Assembly (NCBI RefSeq): GCF_008065155.1
Contig: NZ_CP042819.1
Span: forward strand, 3,264,779 to 3,328,778
From: Octadecabacter sp. SW4
GTDB taxonomy: Bacteria > Pseudomonadota > Alphaproteobacteria > Rhodobacterales > Rhodobacteraceae
Length of the DNA stretch: 64,000 nucleotides
Reading direction: 5' to 3'
Shown: piece by piece, positions 46,391 through 55,194 of the stretch
Layout: each line of letters starts with the position of its first letter
How positions within the stretch are numbered: position 1 is the stretch's first letter
The notes under the pieces: generated by a model
Told to the model about the DNA's origin: nothing
The model's input: only the letters and a program-made list of their open reading frames with translations
Database searches by the model: none
Made by a program: the position numbers and the translations under genes

Positions 46391-47122
46391 CTAGAAGGGT
46401 AAAAGGATGTCGGCGGCCTGCTGGCCATAGCGTGGTTGCTGCATGTCGGTGATCTGACCACGTCCGCCGTAGGAAATGCGCGCGGTTGCAATCTTGTCAT
46501 AGGTGATCTCGTTTTGTCGGCTGATGTCTTCGGGGCGCACGTAGCCGGTCACGATCAACTCGCGCAGCTCGAAATTCACGCGCACTTCCTGACTGCCCTG
46601 GATCGACAAAACGCCGTTGGGCAGTTCTTCGACGATCGTTGCGGCCACGCGCAGGGTAAGCCGCTCGTTGCGGCGCACCGAACCATTGCCACCAAAGGCG
46701 CTGGAGGAAGACAGGCCGACGGCGGGGTCAAGGCTGGCACCATCGGGCAGCGTTTCGTTGACCCGCTGCGGAATGCCGAACAGGTCAGACACCGACATGT
46801 TTTCGGATCCCGTCCGCGCGCGATCGGTCGCATTCGAGATCTCGGCGCGGTCGTCGATTTCGATCACGACTGTCAGAATGTCGCCCCGCTGAACCGCGCG
46901 CCGGTCCCCCAGCAATGACCCCCGCGCGCCCGTCCAAAGCGAGGGCGTATCGGGCGCAACGGTCGTTACTGCCAGTTCCGGCTCCATCCCATAGGTCAAC
47001 ATCGCGGCATGTTCCGGCGTTGCGGTCGGCGGTGAAAACGCAGGCTCTTTGCCGATGTTCTGCAATCGGCCGCAGGCCGCGGGCAGCGCCAATAGAATGA
47101 GAGCGGCAAGACGCAGTTTCAT
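46391..47122 (-). CDS. flgH: flagellar L-ring lipoprotein FlgH
   Basis: A 243-residue lipoprotein: the signal sequence ends in the lipobox LPAAC (Cys about residue 17). Diagnostic blocks are SLWTGARGSLLGDRRAVQRG, DILTVVIEIDDRAEISNATD and RPEDISRQNEITYDKIATAR. It forms the L ring in the outer membrane around the rod. It lies 9 bases after flgA on the same transcript. Confidence 0.95.
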   Translation of the reverse strand: MKLRLAALILLALPAACGRLQNIGKEPAFSPPTATPEHAAMLTYGMEPELAVTTVAPDTPSLWTGARGSLLGDRRAVQRGDILTVVIEIDDRAEISNATDRARTGSENMSVSDLFGIPQRVNETLPDGASLDPAVGLSSSSAFGGNGSVRRNERLTLRVAATIVEELPNGVLSIQGSQEVRVNFELRELIVTGYVRPEDISRQNEITYDKIATARISYGGRGQITDMQQPRYGQQAADILLPF

Positions 47123-47131
47123 GTTATTTCC

Positions 47132-47545
47132 TTAGTATGAGACATAGGCGGCGCCGTCCGACCCGACGCGCGCGGTCACTGTTGAACGGGACGAAAGGTT
47201 CATCACCCGGATCAGATCACCGGGTCCGGCGCGATCAAGCGCACGGCCCTCTGTCGAAATCATCACGCCAGACCGCATGTAAACCAGCGGGATGATCTGA
47301 TTACGATCCACAACTGCCGGCGGGCCAACGTCGCCCTGGCGAATTGGTCGACCGGCATAAAGGGCAACCCGCGCCTCCATCCCGATCAGGACGGACGGAT
47401 CAGTGATGCCACCGGTCGTTGCAATATCGCGAAGGAGCAAATCGTCGGGGCCGATGATCGTGCGCGCCGGAATCGTGCGGGCGGCGACAAGCGTTTCTGC
47501 GCCAGCGGGCAGCGCCAAAAGACAAAGGAAGAGAATACGGATCAT
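47132..47545 (-). CDS. flgA: P-ring assembly chaperone FlgA
   Basis: A 137-residue periplasmic protein with a signal peptide (IRILFLCLLALPAGA). It contains the SAF-like domain (ARTIPARTIIGPDDLLLRDI, ALYAGRPIRQGDVGPP) and the C-terminal FlgA part (VYMRSGVMISTEGRALDRAG, GDLIRVMNLSSRSTVTARVG). It lacks the N-terminal domain of enteric FlgA, the usual short alphaproteobacterial form. It helps FlgI build the P ring. ATGA overlap with flgG. Confidence 0.92.
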   Translation of the reverse strand: MIRILFLCLLALPAGAETLVAARTIPARTIIGPDDLLLRDIATTGGITDPSVLIGMEARVALYAGRPIRQGDVGPPAVVDRNQIIPLVYMRSGVMISTEGRALDRAGPGDLIRVMNLSSRSTVTARVGSDGAAYVSY

Positions 47546-48330
47546 CGGATCTGCACCATAGCGCCCAGCATCTGGTCGGCCGCGGTGATTACCTTTGAGT
47601 TCAGTTCATAGCCGCGCTGGGCCTCGATCAGGTCGGTGACTTCGCGCACGGCATCGACCGAGCTGTCCTCAAGATAACCCTGCCGCAGCACGCCCAATCC
47701 GTCTTGTCCGGGTGTTGCGATGGTCGACGGACCAGAAGCCGGCGTTTCAAGAAACAGGTTTGATCCGATCGCTTCCAGCCCCTTGGCGTTGGTGAACCCC
47801 GACAGGCTGAACTGGCCCAGCAATTCGGGTTCGACACGATCGTTGAAGTAGGCGTAAACCTCGCCCTCGGCGTTGATACTGACAGAGCGCGCATCGCGTG
47901 GGATGGTGATATCAGGCACTACCGGATAGCCGTCCGATGTGACAATCAGCCCTTCACCGGTGCGTTTCAGCCCGCCATCGCGGGTATAGGCGGCGCGCCC
48001 GTCTGGCAGCGTGACCTCAAGATAACCTGCCCCTTCGATGGCAAGATCCAGATCGCCGCCAGTCGAGGCGAGCGAGCCCTGCGACAGCATGACCGACACC
48101 GAAGTCGGACGCACTCCGAGGCCAAGCTGAACACCGGTGGGCAACACTGTGCCGTCAGAGGCATTGATCGTGCCGGGGCGTGCAACCTGTTGGTAATGCA
48201 GGTCGGCAAACTCTGCGCGGCGCGCATTATAACCTGTGGTATTCATATTGGCGAGGTTGTTGGAAATCACCTCGACCCGGGTTTGTTGCGCGGTCATACC
48301 CGCCGCTGCGATACGTAATGCACGCATCAT
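47542..48330 (-). CDS. flgG: distal rod protein FlgG
   Basis: A 262-residue rod protein, the classical length. The N-terminus is MRALRIAAAGMTAQQTRVEV with SNNLANMNTTGYNARRAEFA, and the C-terminus is YLEDSSVDAVREVTDLIEAQ then RGYELNSKVITAADQMLGAM. It forms the distal rod through the P and L rings. It is 8 bases after flgF and overlaps flgA. Confidence 0.97.
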   Translation of the reverse strand: MMRALRIAAAGMTAQQTRVEVISNNLANMNTTGYNARRAEFADLHYQQVARPGTINASDGTVLPTGVQLGLGVRPTSVSVMLSQGSLASTGGDLDLAIEGAGYLEVTLPDGRAAYTRDGGLKRTGEGLIVTSDGYPVVPDITIPRDARSVSINAEGEVYAYFNDRVEPELLGQFSLSGFTNAKGLEAIGSNLFLETPASGPSTIATPGQDGLGVLRQGYLEDSSVDAVREVTDLIEAQRGYELNSKVITAADQMLGAMVQIR

Positions 48331-48338
48331 GTTTCTCC

Positions 48339-49055
48339 TTACTGGCTCAGGGCCTTGATCACGCCACGAATGCGCTCGTCTTCTTTGTCCATAAACGTCT
48401 GACCCAGTTCATAGGCGCGCTGCACCTCGATCATGCGGGTCACTTCAAGGATCGGATTGACGTTGGATTCTTCCAGATATCCTTGCAGCATCCGCCCCTC
48501 GGGCGCTGGTTCAAACCCGCCATCGGCGCGGAACCGGACGCCATCCTCGCGGGTCATGCCCGCCGGGTCGGTCGGCACGAAGAGCCCGACTTGACCAACA
48601 GGCTGGCCATCCGCGCTCATCGTGCCATCGGGGGCGATACCGATACTGCGCACACCTTGGGGCACGAACATGGGTGCGCCGCCCGCATCAAGAACGCGGT
48701 AGCCCTCGGGCGTGACCAGATCGCCATCACCATTCGGTGTAAAACTGCCTGCCCGGGTCAGGCGCTCGCCCTGCGGTGTTTCCACCAAAAAGAACCCTTC
48801 GCCTTCGATCGCCACATCAAATGTGCCGCCGGTTTGGGTCAGTGTTCCCTGGGTCTGAAGCGTGTCCCGCACCGAGGCCGTAGCCATCGACAGCGACTCC
48901 GCGTCGGCCCCCAATGCCTTGACATATTCGGCAAAAATAACCCCTTCGGCGCGAAACCCGGTGGTCGAGGTGTTGGCGATATTATTCGCCACCGTGCGCA
49001 TTTCGCGCATCAGCCCCGATTGCCGGGTGAGAGCGGTATATGTTGCGTTTTCCAT
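48339..49055 (-). CDS. flgF: proximal rod protein FlgF
   Basis: A 238-residue rod protein. The N-terminus is ENATYTALTRQSGLMREMRT with NNIANTSTTGFRAEGVIFAE, and the C-terminus GYLEESNVNPILEVTRMIEV then QRAYELGQTFMDKEDERI. It is a proximal rod subunit placed between fliQ and flgG, the usual order in Rhodobacteraceae. Confidence 0.94.
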   Translation of the reverse strand: MENATYTALTRQSGLMREMRTVANNIANTSTTGFRAEGVIFAEYVKALGADAESLSMATASVRDTLQTQGTLTQTGGTFDVAIEGEGFFLVETPQGERLTRAGSFTPNGDGDLVTPEGYRVLDAGGAPMFVPQGVRSIGIAPDGTMSADGQPVGQVGLFVPTDPAGMTREDGVRFRADGGFEPAPEGRMLQGYLEESNVNPILEVTRMIEVQRAYELGQTFMDKEDERIRGVIKALSQ

Positions 49056-49058
49056 AGC

Positions 49059-49325
49059 CTAGCCCCCCGCGATAATCGGGATCAGAGTGTCTTGGAAAAA
49101 GGACACGAGCGTTTCCGACATGAACCCCATCGTCAGCCAGAAAACCGCGCCGATCGCGGCAAGTTTCGGAACAAATGTCAGTGTCAATTCCTGAATCGAC
49201 GTCAACGCCTGAAACAGACCGACGGTAAGGCCGGCGACCAGGGCAACGGTCAGGATCGGGATGGACACGATCACCGTGATCCAAAGCCCTTGACGCAGGG
49301 TGTCATAAAACACGGCCTCATCCAT
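49059..49325 (-). CDS. fliQ: flagellar export gate protein FliQ
   Basis: An 88-residue protein of two membrane hairpins (about residues 14–38 and 53–77), with LRQGLWITVIVSIPILTVAL and TVGLFQALTSIQELTLTFVP, the FliQ signature. Part of the FliPQR export gate. The start overlaps the fliE stop by one base. Confidence 0.93.
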   Translation of the reverse strand: MDEAVFYDTLRQGLWITVIVSIPILTVALVAGLTVGLFQALTSIQELTLTFVPKLAAIGAVFWLTMGFMSETLVSFFQDTLIPIIAGG

Positions 49326-49612
49326 CAGACAGGCATCCGCAGGATTTCCTGGTAGGCTTCGACCACCTTGTCACGCACGGTCACCGCGGTTTCCACGGCC
49401 AGTTCCGTTTGCGCCAAGGCCTGCACCAATGCGTGCGGATCGGCCCCGCCCGTCATTGCGGCCATTGCCGTCTGTTCGCTTTGTTGCAAGGTCGCTGCGA
49501 AACTCTCGGCGACCTTGCCAAAGGCGGTGCCGCCTTCTCCGCCGGGCTGCGGGGCGGTTGCGGTTTTGTTGGCTGCATATTGCTGGGCAACAAGGGTTGA
49601 TCTGATATCCAT
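49325..49612 (-). CDS. fliE: rod–MS-ring junction protein FliE
   Basis: A 95-residue protein. The N-terminal half is low-complexity, and the C-terminal half matches FliE: FGKVAESFAATLQQSEQTAM, DPHALVQALAQTELAVETAV and RDKVVEAYQEILRMPV. It joins the rod to FliF. It lies 11 bases after flgC. Confidence 0.92.
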   Translation of the reverse strand: MDIRSTLVAQQYAANKTATAPQPGGEGGTAFGKVAESFAATLQQSEQTAMAAMTGGADPHALVQALAQTELAVETAVTVRDKVVEAYQEILRMPV

Positions 49613-49623
49613 GATCCGCCTCC

Positions 49624-50016
49624 TTAGCGGCGCAGAAGGTCCATCAGGGACGATGACATCTGCCGCACCTGATCGAACATCTTGAGGTTTGCTTCGTAAC
49701 TGCGCTGAGCTTCGCGGGCGTCCGCGATTTCTACCAGCAGGTTCACGTTTGATCCGTCGTAATACCCGCTTGCATCGGCCATCGGATGGGCGGGGTCATA
49801 AACGCGTTCAAGGTCAGTGCGGTCCAACCGCACGCGCCCGGTTTCGACAGCACCCGTTTGATCCCCACGTGCGACGACTTCTTCAAAGGTCACGGTTTTG
49901 CGGCGATAGCCCGGTGTGTCGGTATTGGCGATGTTTTCGGACACGTGGCGGATGCGGCTGGCTTGAGCACGCATTCCGCTCGCGGCAACGTCAAGGGCGT
50001 TTGAAAAATCGGTCAT
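49624..50016 (-). CDS. flgC: proximal rod protein FlgC
   Basis: A 130-residue rod protein: ALDVAASGMRAQASRIRHVS, ENIANTDTPGYRRKTVTFEE, then YYDGSNVNLLVEIADAREAQ and RSYEANLKMFDQVRQMSSSL. Length and motifs are typical. Second gene of the flgB-led block, 5 bases after flgB. Confidence 0.95.
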   Translation of the reverse strand: MTDFSNALDVAASGMRAQASRIRHVSENIANTDTPGYRRKTVTFEEVVARGDQTGAVETGRVRLDRTDLERVYDPAHPMADASGYYDGSNVNLLVEIADAREAQRSYEANLKMFDQVRQMSSSLMDLLRR

Positions 50017-50021
50017 GAAAC

Positions 50022-50408
50022 CTACCTCCGCCCGATGCTTGTCTGCAGCACGTCAAGGCCGTGCTTATAGATGGCAAGCGCCCGATCGTATTCGCGCTGG
50101 ATCTCAACGCTGCGCAACATTTCCTCTTCAAGGGAAACGGAATTGCCGTTGGGAGATGGTTCTGCATCAGCTATTTGCACACGGGCGGCGCTTGCGCCTG
50201 AATCAGTGCCGCCGATATGGCCCGCGCGTGTGCTGCGCAAAGCTGTGGTTTCGCCACCACGATAGGTATCGGCGAAACTATCCATCTTTTGCGCGCGGTA
50301 TCCCGGCGTGTCGGCATTCGCGATATTGCGCGCGGTCACGGCCTGACGCTGCCCCGCGTAACGGGCCATGTCAAAGGCGGTCTGAAAAACGTCCAGTGAT
50401 TGGAACAT
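50022..50408 (-). CDS. flgB: proximal rod protein FlgB
   Basis: A 128-residue rod protein with TARNIANADTPGYRAQKMDS and the C-terminal VSLEEEMLRSVEIQREYDRA, which define FlgB. The ATG at 50408 begins the family N-terminus (MFQSLDVFQTAFDMARYA); nine upstream codons are excluded. It leads the long minus-strand rod/ring operon and is divergent from fliI across a CtrA-like site. Confidence 0.94.
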   Translation of the reverse strand: MFQSLDVFQTAFDMARYAGQRQAVTARNIANADTPGYRAQKMDSFADTYRGGETTALRSTRAGHIGGTDSGASAARVQIADAEPSPNGNSVSLEEEMLRSVEIQREYDRALAIYKHGLDVLQTSIGRR

Positions 50409-50431
50409 CGGGGCTTCTCCCTCGATTGGCT

Positions 50432-50446
50432 TCAACTAAGGCTTAA
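50432..50446. promoter_or_regulatory. CtrA-like site between flgB and fliI
   Basis: TCAA (50432–50435), seven bases, TTAA (50443–50446): one change from TTAA-N7-TTAA. It is 23 bases from the flgB start and 28 from the fliI start. A further TTAA at 50457 gives an N10 spacing that does not fit. Confidence 0.42.
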
Positions 50447-50474
50447 CCCTGATTCCTTAAGAAGGTGTTGTCAG

Positions 50475-51848
50475 ATGAAAGGACACCACCCCATGCCCGA
50501 TCCAATTCTTGAACGTATCACCGCATCCCTGAAAGGATTGCGCGCGGATCACCCGCTTGGTCATGTGATCGGGGTGGCGGGTGATCGGGTGCAGGTTAAG
50601 GGTTTTGGCATGCAGGCCGCGCTGGGTGACCGCGTTGTTTTTCTAGGCCACGAAGGTTTGCGCGCCGAGGTTGTGAAGCTCGACAATGACAGCGCCTATC
50701 TATTGCCCGAAGGAAGCGCGGAAGGTGTTTGCGTCAATGACCCCGTCTACCTTGAGCGGCGGCGCGGCTTTGCCCCTGATTCCAGCTGGATCGGTCGGGT
50801 GATTGACCCGGACGGTCGGCCGCTTGATGGCCGCCCCTTGTTGCCCGGCCTGACCGCGCGGCGGGTGCGCGCGGATCCACCACTACCGCACAGGCGGCGT
50901 GCAATGGGCGAACGGCTGGCGACAGGCCTGGCCGTGTTCAACACCGTTCTGCCGCTCGCACGTGGTCAGCGGATTGGTTTGTTTGCCGGGTCCGGTGTGG
51001 GGAAATCGACCTTGCTGGCCGACCTCGCGCGCGGGGTCGAGGCGGATGTGATCGTTATCGCGCTGGTGGGTGAACGGGGGCGCGAACTGCGCGAATTTGT
51101 CGAAGATGTACTTGGCCCCGAGGGGATGCAACGATCTGTCGTGATCGCCGCCACATCGGATCGCGCGCCGCAGATCCGCAAGCGCTGTGCCTTGGCGGCG
51201 ACGGCTGTGGCCGAACATTTCCGTGATGCTGGTCAGCAGGTCCTGCTGCTGGTCGATAGCGTCACGCGCTTTGCCGAGGCGCATCGCGAATTGGCCGTCG
51301 CCGGTGGTGAACCAGCGGCGCTGCGTGGCTACCCCGCATCGACCGGGCCAACCATCGCGGCACTTTGCGAACGTGCCGGCCCCGGCACCAGCGAGGGCGG
51401 CGATATTACCGCAATCTACAGTGTTCTCGTGGCGGGGTCCGATATGGAAGAACCGGTGGCCGACATGTTGCGCGGCGTCTTGGACGGGCACGTTGTTCTT
51501 GATCGCAGCATCGCCGAGCGTGGCCGCTTTCCCGCGATTGACCTGCTGCGCTCTGTGTCGCGCAGCCTGCCGGGCGTGGCGAATGCCGGGGAAAACACAT
51601 TGATCCAAAACGCGCGGGCGCATTTGGGAAAATATGACCGGTCGGAGCTGATGATCCAGGCTGGCCTTTACGTCGCGGGAAGTGATCCGGCGACCGATGC
51701 CGCTGTCGCATGCTATCCTGATCTGGATCGGTTCCTGACACTGCGTCACCCAAGCCCCGGCGCAAGTTTCGCAGCCTTGCGTCAGGCCCTTCCCGGCGCC
51801 ACAGACGACGCCATGGCGCAACGTTCCGGCGCGCCGCTAGTAGAGTGA
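50475..51848 (+). CDS. fliI: flagellum-specific ATPase FliI
   Basis: About 457 residues. Walker A is GLFAGSGVGKSTLLADLA, Walker B is VLLLVDSVTRFAEAHRE, and the FliI/F1-like blocks YPASTGPTIAALCERAGPGT and GDITAIYSVLVAGSDMEEPV are clear. It energises flagellar export with FliH and FliJ. I use the ATG at 50475; an ATG at 50493 (MPDPILERI) is equally possible. The stop overlaps the convergent DUF1217 gene by 12 bases, which is unusual for a flagellar operon. Confidence 0.96.
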   Translation: MKGHHPMPDPILERITASLKGLRADHPLGHVIGVAGDRVQVKGFGMQAALGDRVVFLGHEGLRAEVVKLDNDSAYLLPEGSAEGVCVNDPVYLERRRGFAPDSSWIGRVIDPDGRPLDGRPLLPGLTARRVRADPPLPHRRRAMGERLATGLAVFNTVLPLARGQRIGLFAGSGVGKSTLLADLARGVEADVIVIALVGERGRELREFVEDVLGPEGMQRSVVIAATSDRAPQIRKRCALAATAVAEHFRDAGQQVLLLVDSVTRFAEAHRELAVAGGEPAALRGYPASTGPTIAALCERAGPGTSEGGDITAIYSVLVAGSDMEEPVADMLRGVLDGHVVLDRSIAERGRFPAIDLLRSVSRSLPGVANAGENTLIQNARAHLGKYDRSELMIQAGLYVAGSDPATDAAVACYPDLDRFLTLRHPSPGASFAALRQALPGATDDAMAQRSGAPLVE

Positions 51849-52637
51849 TCCGGCAGACTGCAAAAGGCTCAGCGCAACCGACCCTGACGAAAACCCGCCC
51901 GTCGAGGACGTTTCACTGCGCAGCATATAAAGGCGGATCAGCTTTTCCTGCGATTCATCGCTGGCTATTTCAGACATCTGGTCGGTGCCAAAGGTTGCCT
52001 GCGCACGCGCCTTGAAGTCCGTCAGTTGCTGATCAAGGTCAATTGCGCCAAAGCTGCTTGGAAATCCCAACGCGCCTTCGAATACGGTGCGCATGGCTGG
52101 GTTTCCCATCATCGAAAACCATTGCGCGTTATTGCTGCCGCTTGCGGTAATATCGGCAAGCGCGGGACCGGTATTGAGGGCAAGGCGCATCGCATTATCC
52201 TGATCGCCGACGGCGCGTTCGAACTGGCGCGCCTCGTAGCGGTCGATGATTTCATCGGCAAAGGTGCTAAGCACCGTGCGGGGGGTGTCGAAATCGCCAA
52301 ACCCGAATGCCTCGGATAGGTCAGCGTAGCGCGAATCAGCGAGCTTGTTGGCAAGCGCATCTTCATCCAGCGTCCCCTCCTCGAGGACTTTCTGGATGAA
52401 ATATTTGTTGCCGATATCATCATCAAGCCCGAACGCACCCAGTGCAACTTGCAGCATATCACGGTCGGCCATGAGGTCCGCAGCGCTGCGGACCTCACCG
52501 ATTTTTTCGCGAAACTGGTCTGTCGCGCGCGCAACGGACGCAGAATTGGCAAAGGCGGCCTGCTGTGTGTCCAGCGTGCGTTGCAGAAACCGCCAGCCAG
52601 TATAACCGGACAGCGGAATGACAGGTTTGAAGTTCAT
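51837..52637 (-). CDS. DUF1217 flagellar-associated protein
   Basis: A 266-residue protein matching the DUF1217 pattern: PVIPLSGYTGWRFLQRTLDT, GEVRSAADLMADRDMLQVAL, GAFGLDDDIGNKYFIQKVLE and ADSRYADLSEAFGFGDF. These proteins occur with alphaproteobacterial flagellar genes; their molecular role is not established. It is last in the flagellin–flaF–flbT run and overlaps flbT by ATGA. Confidence 0.85.
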   Translation of the reverse strand: MNFKPVIPLSGYTGWRFLQRTLDTQQAAFANSASVARATDQFREKIGEVRSAADLMADRDMLQVALGAFGLDDDIGNKYFIQKVLEEGTLDEDALANKLADSRYADLSEAFGFGDFDTPRTVLSTFADEIIDRYEARQFERAVGDQDNAMRLALNTGPALADITASGSNNAQWFSMMGNPAMRTVFEGALGFPSSFGAIDLDQQLTDFKARAQATFGTDQMSEIASDESQEKLIRLYMLRSETSSTGGFSSGSVALSLLQSAGSLY

Positions 52638-53044
52638 GACAGGCGCGGGGTCGCCGCAAGCAGGCGGTCTTCGCGGGGCAACAGCATCCGCAGGCGTTTC
52701 AGGGCGCGATAGAACTCGCCCTCACCCACAGATTGGGTTGCGTCGTCAAGAATGGCGCGGCTGTCATGGTCCGTCAGCGCCTGACTTAACTGTTCGATCC
52801 CGCGCAGCAGCTGGTGGCGCGCCTCGTCGGGGTCGGCATCGCCCGACAAAACCAGTTGCGCAATATAGCAAACGCGACGTACGGGCGTGTTCACCTCGTC
52901 CGGGCGGATCGCATCGCGCAGGCGCAGGATGTTTGCATTGGGTGTCATGATCGACAAGCGCGACCGGCGGTCACCATTTTCAATGACGGCACCGTTGACC
53001 AGCACGCGTTCCTTGGGGCCAAGTTTAAGGACAAGTCCGGACAT
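52634..53044 (-). CDS. flbT: flagellin mRNA regulator FlbT
   Basis: A 136-residue FlbT: SGLVLKLGPKERVLVNGAVI, ENGDRRSRLSIMTPNANILR, and the C-terminal GEFYRALKRLRMLLPRED. In Caulobacter FlbT binds the flagellin 5' leader and destabilises the message until the hook is complete. The ATG at 53044 overlaps the flaF stop as TGATG. The flagellin gene next to it has a leader of about 150 bases with two hairpins, a plausible target. Confidence 0.93.
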   Translation of the reverse strand: MSGLVLKLGPKERVLVNGAVIENGDRRSRLSIMTPNANILRLRDAIRPDEVNTPVRRVCYIAQLVLSGDADPDEARHQLLRGIEQLSQALTDHDSRAILDDATQSVGEGEFYRALKRLRMLLPREDRLLAATPRLS

Positions 53045-53418
53045 CACAGGTCTCCCTTGCCGCTTAGCCCGCGCATGACGGCGGTGTTGATTTCGATCAG
53101 CGGTGCGACATCGGCCTCACCGCGCAGCACTTTGCGCGAATGGTAGGTGGTAAATTCGGCAAGATAGAAAAGCCGCGCACGCAGGTCCTGCGAGAGTTCG
53201 TTTTCGTCGTCGGCAACTTCTGCGGCCAGATGGGTCCACAGTGTGCGGTTGTCGTGCAGGGCTTCGGTCAGCGCGGCGAAATTTGCCTTTGGGCTGGTCG
53301 CCGCGTTGCGCAGGCGCGCGGTTGTTTCGCTGAAAAGCTGGAGTTCGGCAGAGCGGCCGGTACGAAGGGGGGATTTGGCCGGCGCATAGGCCTGGCGGGC
53401 TTGTTCGATGACGTTCAC
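53044..53418 (-). CDS. flaF: flagellin synthesis regulator FlaF
   Basis: A 124-residue FlaF. The start NVIEQARQAYAPAKSPLRTG and the later ELQLFSETTARLRNAATSPK with LWTHLAAEVADDENELSQDL match the family. FlaF acts with FlbT and positively affects flagellin translation or export. I use the GTG at 53418, with AAAGGA about 6 bases upstream. It is about 90 bases after the flagellin stop, beyond a terminator-like hairpin. Confidence 0.92.
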   Translation of the reverse strand: MNVIEQARQAYAPAKSPLRTGRSAELQLFSETTARLRNAATSPKANFAALTEALHDNRTLWTHLAAEVADDENELSQDLRARLFYLAEFTTYHSRKVLRGEADVAPLIEINTAVMRGLSGKGDL

Positions 53419-53473
53419 GTCGTGTCCTTTCGGGACAAAGGGGGCCATGACACGGCTTTGCCGTGCGCGAAAG

Positions 53474-53500
53474 CGGGGGCACCCAGTTCAGGTGCCCCCG
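53474..53500 (-). terminator. hairpin after the flagellin gene
   Basis: CGGGGGCACC (53474–53483) and GGTGCCCCCG (53491–53500) form a perfect 10-bp stem with a seven-base loop just after the flagellin stop. On the minus strand it is followed by CTTTC only, so it may be a weak terminator or an mRNA-stabilising structure with read-through into flaF. Confidence 0.7.
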
Positions 53501-53507
53501 TCCTGTC

Positions 53508-54992
53508 TTAACGGAACAGTGACAGGATCGACTGCGGCGACTGGTTCGCAATCGAGAGCGACTGCACGCCCAGCTGCTGCTGCACCTGAAGCGCCTGCAA
53601 GCGAGCCGATGCTTCTTCCATGTCGGCATCAACCATCGAGCCGATCCCGGACTTCAGCGCATCGGACAGTTTACTGATGAAATCGCTTTGGGTCTCGATC
53701 CGGCCCTCGGCCGAACCAAAGGATGCAGCTGCGTCGATCGAGTTGGAGATCATCGTTTCGATGTTCGCAAGTGCGGAATCCGCACCATTGTTCGTCTCAA
53801 CGTTGATGGAATCCAGCCCGAACAACCCGCCCGATGCCTGACCGCCGGCGTTACCCACGGCGGCAAATGCAAGGCTGGCAGAACCAGACCCGTCATTGTC
53901 TACCTTCAGGCTCCACTGGCCGGTGGTTTGGTCTTGCGACACATTCGTCGTCACACCGGTCAGACCAGCGCCGTCAATCGCTGTCTTCAAGCCCTTGGCG
54001 ACATCTTCCATCGTTTCGCCTTTGCCGGCGATGTAGTCATAGGAAGTCCCGCCAACAGTCACCTTGTAACCATCACCTTCGTTCACGGCCGCAGAGGTCG
54101 AAAAGTCAACGCTTTCACCACGTTCGGCAATTGTTGCCGCGCTGGCTGTCGCACCTGTTGCGGTCAGCGACACATCTTCAAACCCGCGGGTCGAAGTGAT
54201 GTCGATCTGGTTCGCATTGGTGCCATTGACCGCTGCCGTGATCCCTTCAAGACCAAGCGCATTCAACGCGCCGGTGATCTGGGTCGCAGCCGCGTCCTGG
54301 TCGCCGGACAACTCACCGGCGGCAAAAGACAGGGTCGTGCCTGCAACGGTGATGCTGACAGCATTGTCAGACATATCCGCGTCCGTCGCGATCGTGACGT
54401 TTTCGGCGTTACCGGTCGATGTCGCGGCGGCAGCGCTTGCCGTGGCGTTGGCATTCAGGCTTGTGCCAGTGCCAAAAGTGCCTTTGTCGGTTGTCATGTC
54501 CTGACGGCCAACTGTGATGTTGTTCGCCGTGACAGACCCGTCACTGTTGCGGTCAAGCGAGGACAGGATGTTCATATCATCCGTGCCTTTGACAAGGTTC
54601 AGACCGTTGAATTGCGCCGCACCGACGACCGATTTGATCTGGTCGGTCAGGGCGTCGATATCTGTCTGGATCTTGCTGCGATCGACGTTCTCTTCCTGCG
54701 CCGCAACAACCTTGCCTTTGATTTCCGTCAACAGGTCCGTTACGGTTTCAGTGGCTTGGCGTGCGACAGCAACCGTGGATTCCCCAAGGCTGAGGCTGTC
54801 AGAGATACCCTTGAAACCTTTGACATCGGCTTCCATGACCTTGGAGATGGCCCAGACCGAAGCGTTATCCTTGGCCGAAGCCACAGATTTGCCGGTCGAG
54901 ATCATCGATTGCGTCTTGGCCAGGTCGCCATTGATGGATTTCAGAGTTTGCAGCGCAACCATAGCGCTGTTGTTTGTCAGAATACTGGACAT
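53508..54992 (-). CDS. fliC: flagellin
   Basis: A 494-residue flagellin. The N-terminal D0/D1 helices are SSILTNNSAMVALQTLKSIN and STGKSVASAKDNASVWAISK, and the C-terminus is QSDFISKLSDALKSGIGSMV, then EEASARLQALQVQQQLGVQS and a terminal ILSLFR. The middle (about residues 190–385) holds two repeats resembling Flagellin_IN domains (ITVAGTTLSFAAG and VTVGGTSYDYIAG). No Cys. It is the only filament gene in the window. AAAGGA precedes the ATG by 6–7 bases, below a structured leader. Confidence 0.97.
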   Translation of the reverse strand: MSSILTNNSAMVALQTLKSINGDLAKTQSMISTGKSVASAKDNASVWAISKVMEADVKGFKGISDSLSLGESTVAVARQATETVTDLLTEIKGKVVAAQEENVDRSKIQTDIDALTDQIKSVVGAAQFNGLNLVKGTDDMNILSSLDRNSDGSVTANNITVGRQDMTTDKGTFGTGTSLNANATASAAAATSTGNAENVTIATDADMSDNAVSITVAGTTLSFAAGELSGDQDAAATQITGALNALGLEGITAAVNGTNANQIDITSTRGFEDVSLTATGATASAATIAERGESVDFSTSAAVNEGDGYKVTVGGTSYDYIAGKGETMEDVAKGLKTAIDGAGLTGVTTNVSQDQTTGQWSLKVDNDGSGSASLAFAAVGNAGGQASGGLFGLDSINVETNNGADSALANIETMISNSIDAAASFGSAEGRIETQSDFISKLSDALKSGIGSMVDADMEEASARLQALQVQQQLGVQSLSIANQSPQSILSLFR

Positions 54993-55164
54993 GATTTGGT
55001 CCTTTTATGATACGGCGCTTTTGCGCCCGGTTTTCATGAATTCGGCCCGGTTGGGGTCGATTTGGAACAGTCATTCTGACAGTTACCACCACCGGTTTCC
55101 GGTGCTGTGCCACCCCGCAAGGTGCCCGCAAACCTTTGGCGGAATGTTCTTAACAGCGTCCTAA
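54993..55164 (-). promoter_or_regulatory. flagellin promoter and structured leader
   Basis: A CtrA-like pair, TTAG-N7-TTAA on the minus strand (55150–55164), lies 157 bases before the start codon. Between it and the start are two hairpins: CACCGG/CCGGTG (55090–55104) with a 3-base loop, and GGCGC/GCGCC (55014–55027) with a 4-base loop close to the ribosome site. A long structured leader is what FlbT-type control would need. The transcription start itself is not visible. Confidence 0.5.
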
Positions 55165-55194
55165 TCCGGCAAGGTGGCGTGCCGCAGATTTTCC

